From Syngnathus acus (taxonomy: Eukaryota > Chordata > Actinopteri > Syngnathiformes > Syngnathidae), in contig NC_051091.1 in NCBI RefSeq assembly GCF_901709675.1, positions 2,975,967 to 3,039,966 on the forward strand: 64,000 bases of DNA. The letters run 5' to 3'. Position 1 is the first letter of the stretch, and every line of letters starts with the position of its first letter. A program made the position numbers and the translations under genes. Under the pieces are notes generated by a model. The model searched no databases. It was not told the origin of the DNA and saw only the letters and a program-made list of their open reading frames with translations. Below, one piece after another: positions 48,901-60,735 of the stretch.

Positions 48901-49880
48901 CAAATTCTTTTTTTTATTTTATTTTGTAATTATGGTCATATTGAAAATATCACAGCACACCATCAAACAAAAGACGTCACAACATTAACAGAAAAATGTC
49001 AAATTCTCCTTTTTTGGGTGAATTTTGTAAAGGGAGTTGCTTGTTCTGATTTTTGGGCTCATATAAATTAAGCAAGCAAGTGAGCGTTGAATGACTTAAA
49101 AAAAAAAAAGATGGTTTGGACAAAATAATCCTCTATTTATGACAACGATGTGTTAACATGCGGCTTGTTGGTAGTTTGAGTGGTCGTCATAACTATGCCA
49201 TTTCTCCAAACAGTCGTTTTGCAAGTAACCGTGTCCACTGTGATTCTTAATTAGTCACATTTGGCTATTACGGGCAACACAAGACGAGAACAAAGTTGAA
49301 TGAAAGCTAAAGGCTTTGACGAGATTCTGAAGTAAAATTGTTGTGTTCTGTACAGGTAATAGCAGGCACCGCCACTTATGGTATTTTGTACGTTTGGAGT
49401 GCTGCTGAACAATGGCTCAGTTTGAATGGCCGTTTATTTCAGTTTGTTTACAAAAGTTCCAGCTAGAGCAAAAGTAATAAGACCCGGAAGACTCCTTTCA
49501 TCATAAAACTGCTTCACAATTTAGGTGAGATGTCTATTGTGAGTGTGGATGGAAGTCTAAAAGCTAAATATTTGCAAAATTCAAATTTCCAAGGCCCCGT
49601 AATAAGACATAGATTTTGTACCACGATATTGAAGTTTTATTTTGTAGCGTTTGTTCAATTGATTAACTGCTACAATTTGGCAACGTTATTACAATGAGTT
49701 TCGTATTTCTTTTACGATGACTCCGTAAAATATTTTGTTTGCCGCTTGTCCCGAGTTGTAAACTCATCCAGTTAAAGTGATTGTAAAGCATGAGCTTGTC
49801 CTCGTTTAATCAGAGCAAATAGGTGCTTGAGCCAATTACAATCCATCAACAAACATCCCAGCATTCTTTTTTTTTTCAAA
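45970..49880. other. Unique non-coding stretch
   Basis: No gene is supported. 46645-46710 is a short GTCC/CATCC run followed by TCGAGTGCTTGTC, probably another SINE-tail scrap. 48450-48760 is a GC-richer unique block that could be regulatory. Confidence 0.3.
46645..46700 (-). repeat. SINE tail scrap with short (TCCA/TCCG) run
   Basis: GTCCATCCGTCCGTCCATCC followed by TCGAGTGCTTGTC resembles the inverted 3' end of the local SINE. Too little remains for certainty. Confidence 0.45.
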
Positions 49881-49882
49881 TA

Positions 49883-50462
49883 CCGTATTGGCCCGAACAT
49901 AAGACGACCCTGATTAGAAGACGACCCTCTCTTTTTCAAGACTCAAGTTTGAAAAAAGATTTTTTGAACACCAAATTTAATTTTTATACAGAAAATAATT
50001 ACAGTACATCTGAAACAAATGATTATAACAATATATTCGAGAGAAAAAGCATGTTATTTTGCCTCATTCAAATCATGCAAAAACTGTCTATCACATCTTA
50101 ATATCTGAACATTTAAATATGTAAACTAAAGTGCAATCACATTTGTAAAATAATGGCTTCTGGTTTTTGAAATGTAAATAAACATACTGTTTCTCCATTT
50201 TCTGTTATCCCTTCTCTTATTTTCTTCTCTTTTCTTTCTTACCGCTATTTTTTACTTTTCTTCTTCGTGCTACCACTATTTTTATTTCTATTCTTCGTGA
50301 CAGTGGTTCGCTTTGGCCTGGGGAGTTAAGTTCAGCATTCACATTAAAGATATCTGGCGCCATCTAGCCTTGTGAATGGGTATAATGTATGCAAGACGCC
50401 CCCCACTTTTTCAGTCTTATTTCAATGCAAAAAAACACCGTCTTATATTCGGGCCAATACGG
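49883..50462. mobile_element. TA-flanked DNA transposon derivative with CCGTATTGGCCCGAA ends
   Basis: The left end TACCGTATTGGCCCGAACAT, followed by AAGACG, is mirrored by the right end, which reads CGTCTTAT and then ATTCGGGCCAATACGGTA. The inverted ends are about 26 bp with one difference. TA flanks both sides (49881-49882 and 50463-50464). The 580-bp interior has no transposase. A GCGCCATCTAG segment near 50360 recalls other teleost repeats and may mark a nested insertion. Superfamily unassigned; the TA duplication suggests Tc1/mariner or a relative. Confidence 0.82.
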
Positions 50463-50464
50463 TA

Positions 50465-53268
50465 TTAACATTTGGCCACTCCCACAGATCAAGCGCCATC
50501 TGCAAGGCCTCCAAACTTGTGTCGAAACGAGAGGGAACCTTTTTGCTTGAAATTCATTTTCAGGCAAGAAGATGAAATCGCTGACGTCTGCCAACTCTCT
50601 GCATTTTGGGACCCGGATGCCGTGTTCACGCAGCTGCTGTTTTGATGCGCTGCCATTTGCCATCATGCCAATAATCAAGTCGTTTGCACGGAATGTTCTC
50701 CGACAGATGCCGGAGACCTTGACTGGAGAACAAAGCTTTTTCTTTTTGTGCTCGCCCTGAAGTGGTGCTGCTCTCTCCATTGCCACATAATTAATCAAAG
50801 CATCTCATTGTGTTGGATAATTTGTTTACTTTAAGGAGCTCCATTATACCACACTCATCACCACCTCTAAAGAACACGATTTTAGATTTACAGCTTTCTT
50901 TATTCTCATGTGATCTTCTCTTATAAATTTGCAAATTATGTAGTGTGCATTAAAAATGAACAAAATGCCAAAATTTAGCGGCCTAACTCCCAAACCCCTG
51001 ATCAGGTTAACCTAAAATTCGAGATTTAGTGTTGCACAATCCATATCAACAAGTACACCGAATTTAATTCCAATCCAAATCTATTTGGTCAAACCCACTG
51101 GATGATTTGCTTTGGAGCGATAACATCAACACCCATAGCATCAATTACTACCTTCCAATTAGCCAGGACTTTGGCGCCACCTCGTGTCATCCTAAGACAT
51201 TACAGAAAGAGCACAGAATTGAAGAGTAGGTTATCTTAGCAAATAGCGAAGGATCGGTCAGTGAATTTATGAACAGTTCTGTAAAACTAGTTTTACGACC
51301 AGCAATGTCAAGTGTTTGTCTACAGAGGTGCAGGCGGATGCACCCAGTTTTCTTCCACTGACGATCAATAAACCATTTTTTTTAGTCTCTCTGTGAGGCC
51401 CGTTTTCAAATATCTCACAGACCGTTGGTTATCGCTACCAATCGCCAGGATGAAATCTTGTTTCTGACTGACTTACGATGAGGCCTTTGTCGTCTTCGGG
51501 AGACCTCTGTGTGAGGCTGCAATCTTGGCCGTGCTTCGTCTGTGTGTGAGCGTGTGTTTAAATACTGCAGGGCGTGAGCCGCTGTGCTCTGTAACTATTT
51601 AAACAGACTTTGCTGACCATCACGAGGTGGTGCTCCTCCCGCTTGGAGGCTTGCTGGCAGAATGGGGAATCAATACAGTCAATAGGAAGGGCATTAGGAT
51701 GGCCAAGTGTTTTAGCCGCCCCCTCCGCTTGTCAGTCACAAAGCAGTTTGCAGCCGCCTTTGCTTGGCAGACTTCAAATTTCACTGGGGAAGATGGACTG
51801 CCTGAGACGTTCAGATCAACAAAGGAGAAGCAGTTTTCAAGTGCATTTCTTCTCTTTTTTAAAGAAGAACTTTTTCACAAAGATGCTTTTCCCCGTGTGT
51901 CATCAGGCGATGATTTGAACCATTGTTGTGTTCTTATCAACACGTTGCCGGTTATATGTTTGTGTGTGATTGGCTGGCACCCAGTCCGAGGTGTACGCTG
52001 TCTCTCCAACATCGCAGCTCTGCTCAACCTTTGACTTGACATGTCGTGTGACATTTCCATGTGGTTTGTTCATTGCTCGAAGACCACTTCTTCATGCCCC
52101 GCTCATGACATGGCAAGATAGCTATAGCCTGTCACGAACGTACGCCGTCAAGAAAAGCTGGCATCGCTCTGTCACATTAGTTTGTCGAATTCAATGTCAG
52201 CTCGTCTGGATCACTGTAATGTGCCAAGCAGCCTCACCCTCGAGATGCGTCTAAACTACAGAGGTTAAATATTATTCGTCTGAACCCTAAATGCAAGCGT
52301 CAGCTGCTTGTCTGCACTCGGCGTTGGTTGCCAACAGAGAACAAATTGTGAATGCCTTGCTAAGAAGAGCGTGAATTTCTATGAGAAGTGAAAGCAACCA
52401 TTCCCGTGGAAAATGATTTCTACTCCTTCTAATTAATTTCTGTCCGTAAACGCTGGTTGCTTAATTAAAAGGCCGTTTTAGCGCCGGCGGCTCGATACGT
52501 CTATTCCTCGCCTTTCATGTGTATTACGTTCCTAGAATGTGGAGCATTGTGGGTAAAGAGGGGCCGCCGATACGCGTAATGAACTATTCATATTGCAAAG
52601 CTACGCTAGACGGCAAAAGATGTGCGGGAGAATAAACGAATGTGACTATTTTTTTTTTTCATGTATCCAGCTGAGCTGGCAGACACATTGTCACAATTTA
52701 AAAAGAATCAAAAGAAAGGCCTGTGTTGCTCGAGAAAAGTGCCTTTTCATTCACAGGCAGGTACTCAGATGAACATTGGTGGAAAAACACAAAGTACGCA
52801 GATGTTTCTTCGCAGGAGACACGCTTATTCTCAGCTGGAAAGGTAATGAGCAACTACAAGTGGACAATTAGACATAAGCTTCATTCGCACACCTGCCGTT
52901 CTTTTTGTTTAAAACATCTGTGCAAGTATAAGCTTCGTTCGCTTACCTGCCACTGATTTGTTTAAAACAATTCTGTAACACCTTTGTCAGCGTAGAATTA
53001 GCCACCCTGCTGATACATATTTATTCATGCATTGTTCAACTCAAATGGAAATGCAGATTGTGTGAATAACACTTCAAAACTTGTTACTGTGAAAATGATC
53101 GTTTTAACTGCAAGAGTTCTGAATTTTTGACAGTGGCACTGCAACTGAAATTATAATACAGTAAAGTATTCTTTTTATACATAGTTTCAAAATAGAAGAC
53201 CAAAGGTAACCCCCCCCCAGAACTCCTAATTTTTTAGCTTGATTTAAACCATTCAACCATATTAAACT
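50465..53268. other. Unique stretch with a SINE-body scrap
   Basis: 51960-52010 (GTGTGATTGGCTGGCACCCAG, then GAGGTGTACGC) matches the central body of the local SINE in plus orientation. 52440-52640 is a GC-richer unique block with TTAATTAAAAGG and GCGCCGGCGGC motifs that may be regulatory. No exons were seen. Confidence 0.35.
51960..52010 (+). repeat. SINE body fragment
   Basis: GATTGGCTGGCACCCAGTCC and GGTGTACGCTGTCTCTCC align with the body of the SINE at 27253-27295. Neither head nor tail is present. Confidence 0.5.
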
Positions 53269-53276
53269 GTTTAAGT

Positions 53277-53605
53277 CAGGGGTGTCAAACTCATTTTTTT
53301 CGCGGTCCGCATCATAGCCATAGCTTCTTTCGGAAGGCCCTTATGACTCTCAACCCAAATAAATGTGTGAGCACCTCATATTATATCCAGTAAAAGCTAC
53401 AAAACCAACTGACAAATAACTCGTTTTCAAATCAGACGAGTAAAAACTGGTCAAATATTAAAAAAAAAAAAAAAGATATTAAAAGTGAAGACAATTTGCA
53501 ATTCTAGAAATGACACAAATTTGATGCACAATTTGTCTTCGCGGGCCACATAAAATGATGTGGCGGGCCGTATCTAGCCCCCGAGCCTTGAGTTTGACAC
53601 CTGTG
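53277..53605 (+). mobile_element. hAT-like non-autonomous element, copy 2
   Basis: Same ends and body as 18755-19081: CAGGGGTGTCAAACTCA on the left, TTTGACACCTGTG on the right. It is flanked by a perfect 8-bp direct repeat GTTTAAGT (53269-53276 and 53606-53613). The two copies differ by scattered substitutions, a longer central A run here and a missing AC near 53512. No transposase. Confidence 0.92.
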
Positions 53606-53613
53606 GTTTAAGT

Positions 53614-54594
53614 TGTCACTACTGCATTTTGTTTTTCACAATTTCAAAATGAGAGCCAAAAATTCTATTTTTCTCTCCTCTAATTTCCACATTTTGGGAG
53701 TGCTTCAAATATTTGAACTGTTCATCATATCTCTTCCTCAAATGTTTTTGCTTCCATTTTTCCCCCTCACTTATATTTTCCATTTGTGGGCGTCGTACGA
53801 AACAATCGAGTGTACGCTCGGATAGGTGCCAGTGTCACACCGTTGCCTGTCATATCTTTCAGCCTATTTCTTTCACTTCCAGCGCACAGCCCATGTTTCA
53901 TTGATTTGCTTTTGCACCGGCATGGAAAGAGCCCTTTGAACTGTAGCACTTTGCCGTTCATTTTCTATGAATTAAATAATGCTTTTTCATTGCATGGATT
54001 TTGGAGCTCAGAAGGAATTTGATGAAAAGAACGTGTTGTTTTGAAGCTGATGCATTTCAAACTTAAACCTCGGGGCTTCATCGCCGCCCATGTCGTCATT
54101 CTGTTTGATGACGCTGCGAGTACTGTACACACGATCTTTCTTTTCCTTGAAATGAATTTCATCAAAAGTGTCAGTAGGGAACGAAGAACTGGTGGCTGAC
54201 AATTATCTCCGGAATCGTTTACTCCTCATGTCTCTTTTGTCTTGTGGGATAAAACAAAAGTTAGCTCGTTGACAACGCTTATTTGTTTTTTCCATGTTAT
54301 CGCCGTTTGAATTGTTGTTCAGACACTTGTGTAACCCTGAAGCTTGTCAAGTCTGAAGCTTGCGGCGTCTTTTCATTGGGTTTCCTCTCTAAAAATGAAA
54401 CAGAATTAAAAATACAAAGCTCAATCCAAATGGTACTCACTCACTTTTGGACCTCCTATTGCATTTTTGCGTTGTTTTTTTAGCATTAAGCAAGATTAGC
54501 TTCATTAAGGGACAGGCATAAACTGTAATTGTCTTGATTTGTTAAGCTTGACATGAAACTTGTGGATATAGCAGCTTGAAACCTCTTTCCAAAT
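53614..54594. other. Unique non-coding stretch
   Basis: No gene or transposon is recognised. Confidence 0.3.
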
Positions 54595-54596
54595 TA

Positions 54597-54764
54597 CCGT
54601 AATTTTCGGACTATAAGTCGCACCGGAGTATAAGTCGCACCAGCCATAAAATGCCCAAAAAAGTGAAAAAAAACATATATATGTATATAAGTCGCTCCTG
54701 AGTATAAGTCGCCCCCCCACCCAAACTATGAAAAAAACCGCGACTTATAGTCCGAAAATTACGG
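54597..54764. mobile_element. Short palindromic DNA transposon derivative (CCGTAATTTTCGG ends)
   Basis: The inverted ends are perfect over about 27 bp including the flanking TA: TACCGTAATTTTCGGACTAT, then AAGTCGC on the left, mirrored on the right. TA lies at 54595-54596 and 54765-54766. Internally, AGTATAAGTCGC recurs twice in direct orientation. At 168 bp it is a MITE-size element with no coding capacity, of a type very frequent in teleosts. Confidence 0.9.
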
Positions 54765-54766
54765 TA

Positions 54767-56412
54767 CTAGTTTTGATTGGACAAACTGGTACTTGTTGTG
54801 ATGTGCGTTGAGTTCAAGCAAAAAGTGGTGTCACTGATATCTCAAGGCAACACCGAATGAATACGTGGTACAACTTTCCTAGCCACGAAATGACTCCAAC
54901 AAGTCATTTTTGCACAATTTTGCAGACACAAACTTGGCTAACAAGTGAAAGAATTGATTTTTGAAAAGGCACACTACTTTGACTTTCGAGGCTCATATTG
55001 AGATTAACAGATCACAACGATGCACACTGAGAAACAAGTGCAGTATCTCAACGCACACGCACGCCCACACGCACGTGTGTCATAACTTGCAATGTTTTCC
55101 GCCACAGGGAAATCCTTTATCCGTATAACTAGATTAAGTCACAGTGAGCTCTGATCAGCTTCATTTGGATTCAGGCCGCTTTTGCCCCTCCCTGATCTGC
55201 CTTTCACTCCGTCTCCATGTGCGTCTGTCACTGTCTGCTTAAATGGCAGCCTGTTTTGCTCCTTTTCTTCCAATCACCCCATTTTAGTGCCTCGCCTGTC
55301 TCAGGAATGAAAGAAACAAGCAAACAAGGCGAAGCGAGCGCCACAGGCTAAAACGTTCTGCTTCCTTCCGTTTTTAGCGTTTTCTTTCCCCAGCTCAATT
55401 ATTTTTGTTTCATGAATGACAAAGAATCTTTACTCCAGTAATGAGCAAATTTGTATATTTGAAGCTATTTTGCTACCAGAAGCGTGTTTTTCCCTTTTGT
55501 AAACACCCTTATTGAAGTCACTCGTTTTATTTATAGAACTTGTGTCAGCGCAATATATTGACGTGCACAGTTTGGAATTGCATGCGCTCCTCCGGGGATT
55601 GACAGGAAATAATATGCCTATTCCCAGATTTGGCATCTCATCTGTAAAGGGAAATATTTCTTCTATCCATTGACTGAAGAATTGGAATCAAACGCTTTGT
55701 ATACTCTGGCATCTTAAAGACTTCTAGAGGATTTGCTTGGAATACAAAACAAATTCTTTATCAGACTGTCTCCATCATAAATCCTCCATTGGCCATTTTA
55801 GCATTCTGTGATGATCTCATCACAATTTATAACCGAAATTAACTCAATTTTTCTTATAGAGAGCCGAACCAGGAAACCATTTAGAAACAATAATACAAAA
55901 ACAAAGTTAAAACAATAAAAATAAACGAGACACTAACAAGTGCAGAGTCTCAAGCTGTGTAGAATGCCAGGAAATAAAAATGTGTTTTGATTTGGCTGCT
56001 AAAAGTGGATCGGGAGGGTACTTGTCGAAACTCGTGCACCAGGAGGTCTTTCGTAGCTGGAGACAAAAAAAAAAAAAAAATCTCCATTCCCTCCAGGCTT
56101 CCTCCATGAAGAAACAGAGGCAGAGATGGAGCAGCTCAGGGCGAGACCATGAACAGATTTAAAGACAAATAGCAGACTCTTCAAATGCGAGCCAGAACAA
56201 GAGTTCTGTGCTCCCTCTTACGTGTTCCAGTTAAGAGGTGTGCAGCAACAGTATTGTCAACCAAATTACACACCAGTTCAAAATAAAACTTATTTGTAGT
56301 AAGTAAATGGTAATGTTGGAACCAATTAAGTGAAATCGGGAAAATTTCCACAGCACAATAGTGTCCCATGTTTTAATTGTAAATATATAATAAATGGATG
56401 GTTCTAGTACAT
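54767..56412. other. Unique non-coding stretch
   Basis: A GT/CA-rich patch lies at 55050-55080 and an A17 run near 56066. No exon or RNA gene was seen. Confidence 0.3.
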
Positions 56413-56453
56413 GCCAGTGTGTGTGTGTTTGTGTGTGTGTGCGTGTGTGTGTT
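56413..56453. repeat. Imperfect (GT)n microsatellite
   Basis: About 18 GT units with TTT and GC interruptions. Confidence 0.9.
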
Positions 56454-56623
56454 TTCCTCATCATTTTCCGAGTAGTCAGTTGCCAGTTATATAACGGGCC
56501 TCTGACTCTCACTTTCCCAATATGTGGCACACTCTGTCCAAGTGCAGAGACAATGCGTATTGCTGTCATTTTCATCCACTCCAGCCTTGGGAAGACAGGC
56601 CGCCAGCCTTATTCATTACTGAA

Positions 56624-56638
56624 CCCCCCCCCCCCCCC
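56624..56638. repeat. C15 homopolymer
   Basis: Fifteen consecutive C followed by GAAAAAAG. Length may be uncertain. Confidence 0.85.
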
Positions 56639-56669
56639 GAAAAAAGAAAGAGACGAAGCTGTGAAGACT

Positions 56670-57110
56670 AAGGGACGGACATGAAGTGGGAGGGGAGCGG
56701 GATAAGAAGGCACAGAAAAGCAGAATTATACCAAAGGGCCCGAGGGAAGGAGGGGACGGATAGGACAGAAAGCAGGAGGTGGGGCGGGGGGGGCTGAATA
56801 ATGAGGGATGGGAAGGAAAGTGGGGGTATAAGCAGTGGAGGGGTGCAAAGTGTGAGCCGAGGAGGCGCTTGGCCTGCGGGATTGCGGCGCGTTTATCCTC
56901 CTCTGCAGCCGCCTTGTGAAGCGCTACCTCAGGAAAAGACTTCTAAAGCAGGGTGGCCGCCGCTGAGCTCTTAATACCCACAACATACACACGGGGGATT
57001 TGGGGAAGGGAGAGGGGGGGCTTGTATGTTTCATATCATATCTGTGCAGCAGACCGTATGCACTCGCCGCCGCTAGGTTGCCCCGAGTCGGCCGAAGACA
57101 GCATTTGGAC
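56670..57110 (+). promoter_or_regulatory. G/C-rich candidate promoter with GC box and TATA-like site
   Basis: A purine-rich segment contains a GC box (GGTGGGGCGGGGG, about 56778-56790) and, about 40 bp further, GGGGGTATAAGCAG (TATA-like at 56826-56832). CpG-rich sequence follows (GGATTGCGGCGCG, GGCCGCCGCTG, CGCCGCCGC up to ~57075). The spacing is compatible with a polymerase II promoter on the plus strand. No exon or transcript is identifiable, so this could equally be a GC-rich enhancer. Confidence 0.25.
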
Positions 57111-60100
57111 CATCGTGTGTCTAGGAGGATGGGTTATAGCTGAAAAGTAAACAAGCACAAATGCCTTGTTAAGGAGATTCCTCAGCTTTCCGACTTGAGT
57201 AGATGTTGTAGGATTTACCTTTAGTCTTGACATTTGAAAACGAAGATTTGGGCCACTCCACTGAATCATTCCTATTTATACACCTTACATTGCTTTATTA
57301 CTTTTTTCAAGTTCCAGGGATGATGCCACGTTCCCAAAATGATATGCACATATCTTTTGCCAGAGTATTTTCTACACTGGAGTGTGTAACTAGTTTTGGC
57401 CTGTCTGGCTCCATCCACAAAGTGTTTATATAAAAAAGGCCTTCCCACTGGCAACTGTGCTAAACACCCTGGGAGACCCAGCTGATAAAGAACAGCAGCA
57501 GAGACCCCATGTGACGTCCTCCAGAGGCTTCTAAATGATTAATTCAACAAAAGAAATACCTAAAGGGTGATAAAGATGAAAGATGTGAAAGACACTTCTT
57601 CTTTTAGATGCGACCTACTGACAGCGTTCGACGGTTGTGCAGACTCCCTCGCCATTATTCCTGCCAAGTTTCCTCCCCGGGCTAATTAAAAGTGACTCTT
57701 TTATATGTGACAAACACAAGCCGTAACGCATCCTCATGACATCACATTTGGAGCGGGTGATAGCAGAGATAATTTGCAGCGTAAAGTGCCATGAAGCAAC
57801 AACATAGTATGTCTTCCATATGATGTAGTGCTCAGTTTGAGAGAAGCTCTCGATGAAATCAAAGCAATCGATTTCAACGAAAGGACCCTTTGTCATCATG
57901 AACGGAGAAACGCCATGCCCACATTAGCTAGCGTAGCAAAAAGCTCCAACTGGTGTCAATGTTGATTGGTTTGATTGTTTTTTTGAGTTTATAGGTGCAC
58001 ATAACTGACTCATGAGTCCCCCCCCCCCTAAAAAGTGACAGAAAAAACTCACCCTCACCAGTTTCACCAATCGACACGGAACTAGATTGTCAATTCAATT
58101 GCCAAAGTGTCATGTCTCAAGAATCCTTGCCTGAAAATGAACAGGAAACAATTTAGTTTTTTTCCCCCCCATATCAATTTGTATGGTCATTGCTGTTGAC
58201 CATCGAGTGCCTGCGGTAGATTTTTATCGACCTGTGACACTCGATGCAAGATCAAAACCTGAGCAAGACTACACGGTGCGCTATTAGAAGGCTAACCACC
58301 CGTGTGATAACATCTTAAGTGCTCCTTAATGGCGGCGTAGGGGGTCGCCGCGGTACGTACGTGCACTGAAGCCTTTGTTGTCTGGCTGTTTACTCGTGCA
58401 TGAGCCCTTACGATCAAATGCTGTCTCATTAAGCGCCCAAACGGGACACTGGAGAATAGACAGCGTGGAAATACTGTATATGGAACGGGGCTTGTGAGGC
58501 CTTTGAGCGTAGCACGAAAACTATTGAGCTCTTTTTAGATGTTACATAAAGGCAGGGATAATATCCGTCTTTAGATCGAAGCTTGCAGTCGTTGCGATGT
58601 AACACACTCCGTTCCAAGTCACTGCAAACAGTTGTACATTTGTAATTGAGATTGAAAGATGGCCCGGTTCGAATTTAACAAAATGTTTTGTGAAGTGGTA
58701 ATAATAGATTGACTGATAAAAGTGGTGTCAACGATTACCTTCATAATTCATGTCATAAACGACTAGTTTAATCGCCAGACAGTCATTTGTGACAAGAGTG
58801 GAAACATCTGCTTCATAAATGTCAGTGCACCAACATTAACTGTGCAGGCCAACACGGCTAAGTTCTTTACGTGAGTGTGTGCCAACTCCACATCTGCCCT
58901 GCCTACATGACCTCCATTCCTGTAAATAATGTTCCGCTGAATTAAGCGGGCTAAATCCAAAAGCTTCGTCTTTGCTTTGTAATCTGGCTTCGCAGCAAGC
59001 AATAACATTTTTAGGAGGGTTTTTTTCCCCCTCCCCGGAATTGCCATCATCACTGAGGTAGAATGGTAATCACCTATGTTCAGGGCTAATATAGTACCTC
59101 CTCTTCCTTACTCACACAATGAAGATGACAACCATTATGCTGTATGTTTTAAAGCACTTCAGCTTCTGACTTTCATCATTATTTAGTCTGGCCCTCTCCA
59201 CGCAGAGCAACCAATAGCACTTATTTTCATACAGACTATTTTTCCCATCATGTTCCATTAGCAAATTGCCAAATTCCCTGCCTGGCCACTAACTCCTCCA
59301 TTAGAAAACTAACAGGGGAATGTATTCATTTAAAAAGCAGGAAAAACAATAAACTTCCCTCTGGGGTCTCTTTTTGGCATTGCAGAAGCGAGACGGTCGG
59401 CCGCGGACCCAAGAGTCGTCTCTCGAGCGTGGCAGCGAGGTCATCGGGCTGAGGGTTGGTGAGTCTTTTATTTGTGTAATCCGCCGGCCGGGAAGTTTTG
59501 CTTGACCAGCACACCGCTGATTTTGTCTGACCGTGTTCTGATGTCATGTGTGTACCGGCCGAGATAAGATAATCCCATCCATCTTCTGGAGACTTGTATT
59601 TCGAAAAAAGACATACAAGCTGCTTTACAGGACACAAGCTTTAACCTTGGACCACCGTGTTTCATGTTAACGCTCTAGCGCTCACATATCTTGACCAAAC
59701 GTCTTTGAACTTTACAGGATTTATTTTTCCACGGCCCTAGCAAGGGCATTAAGGATTTTAAATTACATCTGTTACAATATGTTTCCAGACAGCTGGTGAC
59801 AAAGTTCAAAATGTTGACTTTATTTCACTTCCAAATATTTGCTGTATTTTCTTTTTCCAATGTCAAGAAAGCAAAAACAACCTGATAAGCTACGCTAGGG
59901 TACAATGAGGCACAATGTGATTTGAACAATGACAGACTTTTTTTTCCCCAATCAATCTTCTTTTCCCGCTCGTGCACGAGCATCCGCGTGTTTGTTTCGC
60001 TCCAAATCTGAAGATTACTGCACATCAAAAAAGTGCTGAGTCGGCAGCTCAGGTCTCCCCGAGTCCTAATAAGTCCCGTCCTGTGCCGCGTCCTCAGATA

Positions 60101-60668
60101 TCAGGGTTAATATGAAACATGGGCAGATCCAACCATTGTGATTATGTGTGTTTGATTCTGTTTACGCCATCTGCTGTGTGATATAATTGAATGCGCTGCA
60201 TGCTATAATTTGATAGATTTGTGTATGTATTGTGTGTGCATGTGTGTGTTGTGTCGCTCATTCAGCTCAAATCAAAATAGAAGAGTCTTGCAGGGATTAG
60301 TCGTGCCCACTGAACTTATTATGGCAATAACCTCTGCACTTGATGAAGGTGATCCAACGCCTTCCATCCCAATGAGAGTATTATACCGCATTGAAGCACA
60401 ACAAGAATGTGCACATTATTTTTTAATGAGCAAGACTGCACTAACGAAATATTGTGTAGCAGCATATGTACGGTAAAAGCTATCCTTATTTAACATTTAC
60501 AATATTCCATGTTTGTTTTTCCCCTTATGCTGCTCATTGTTTATTTAACCTACTGGAGATGACATCACATTCTGTATATGTGATGGTTGTCCTATCTTGT
60601 GACTTGTTTTTGTCAATTACTGGTATGATATAGTATGACGCTGCCTGACCCCAATAGCATCGTCAGAA
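57111..60668. other. Unique non-coding stretch
   Basis: A C10 run lies near 58020 and C runs near 58165. Short frames only, with no family recognised. Confidence 0.3.
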
Positions 60669-60671
60669 TCA

Positions 60672-60735
60672 TCCATCCATCCATCCATTTTTGACACCAC
60701 TTATCCTGCTCAGCACTGCGGGGGGTGCTGGAGTT
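60672..60735 (-). repeat. SINE tail fragment with (CATC)n
   Basis: CATCCATCCATCCATTTTTG, then CCACTTATCCTGCTCAG and GGGGGGTGCTGGAG, follow the inverted 3' end of the local SINE. Confidence 0.65.
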
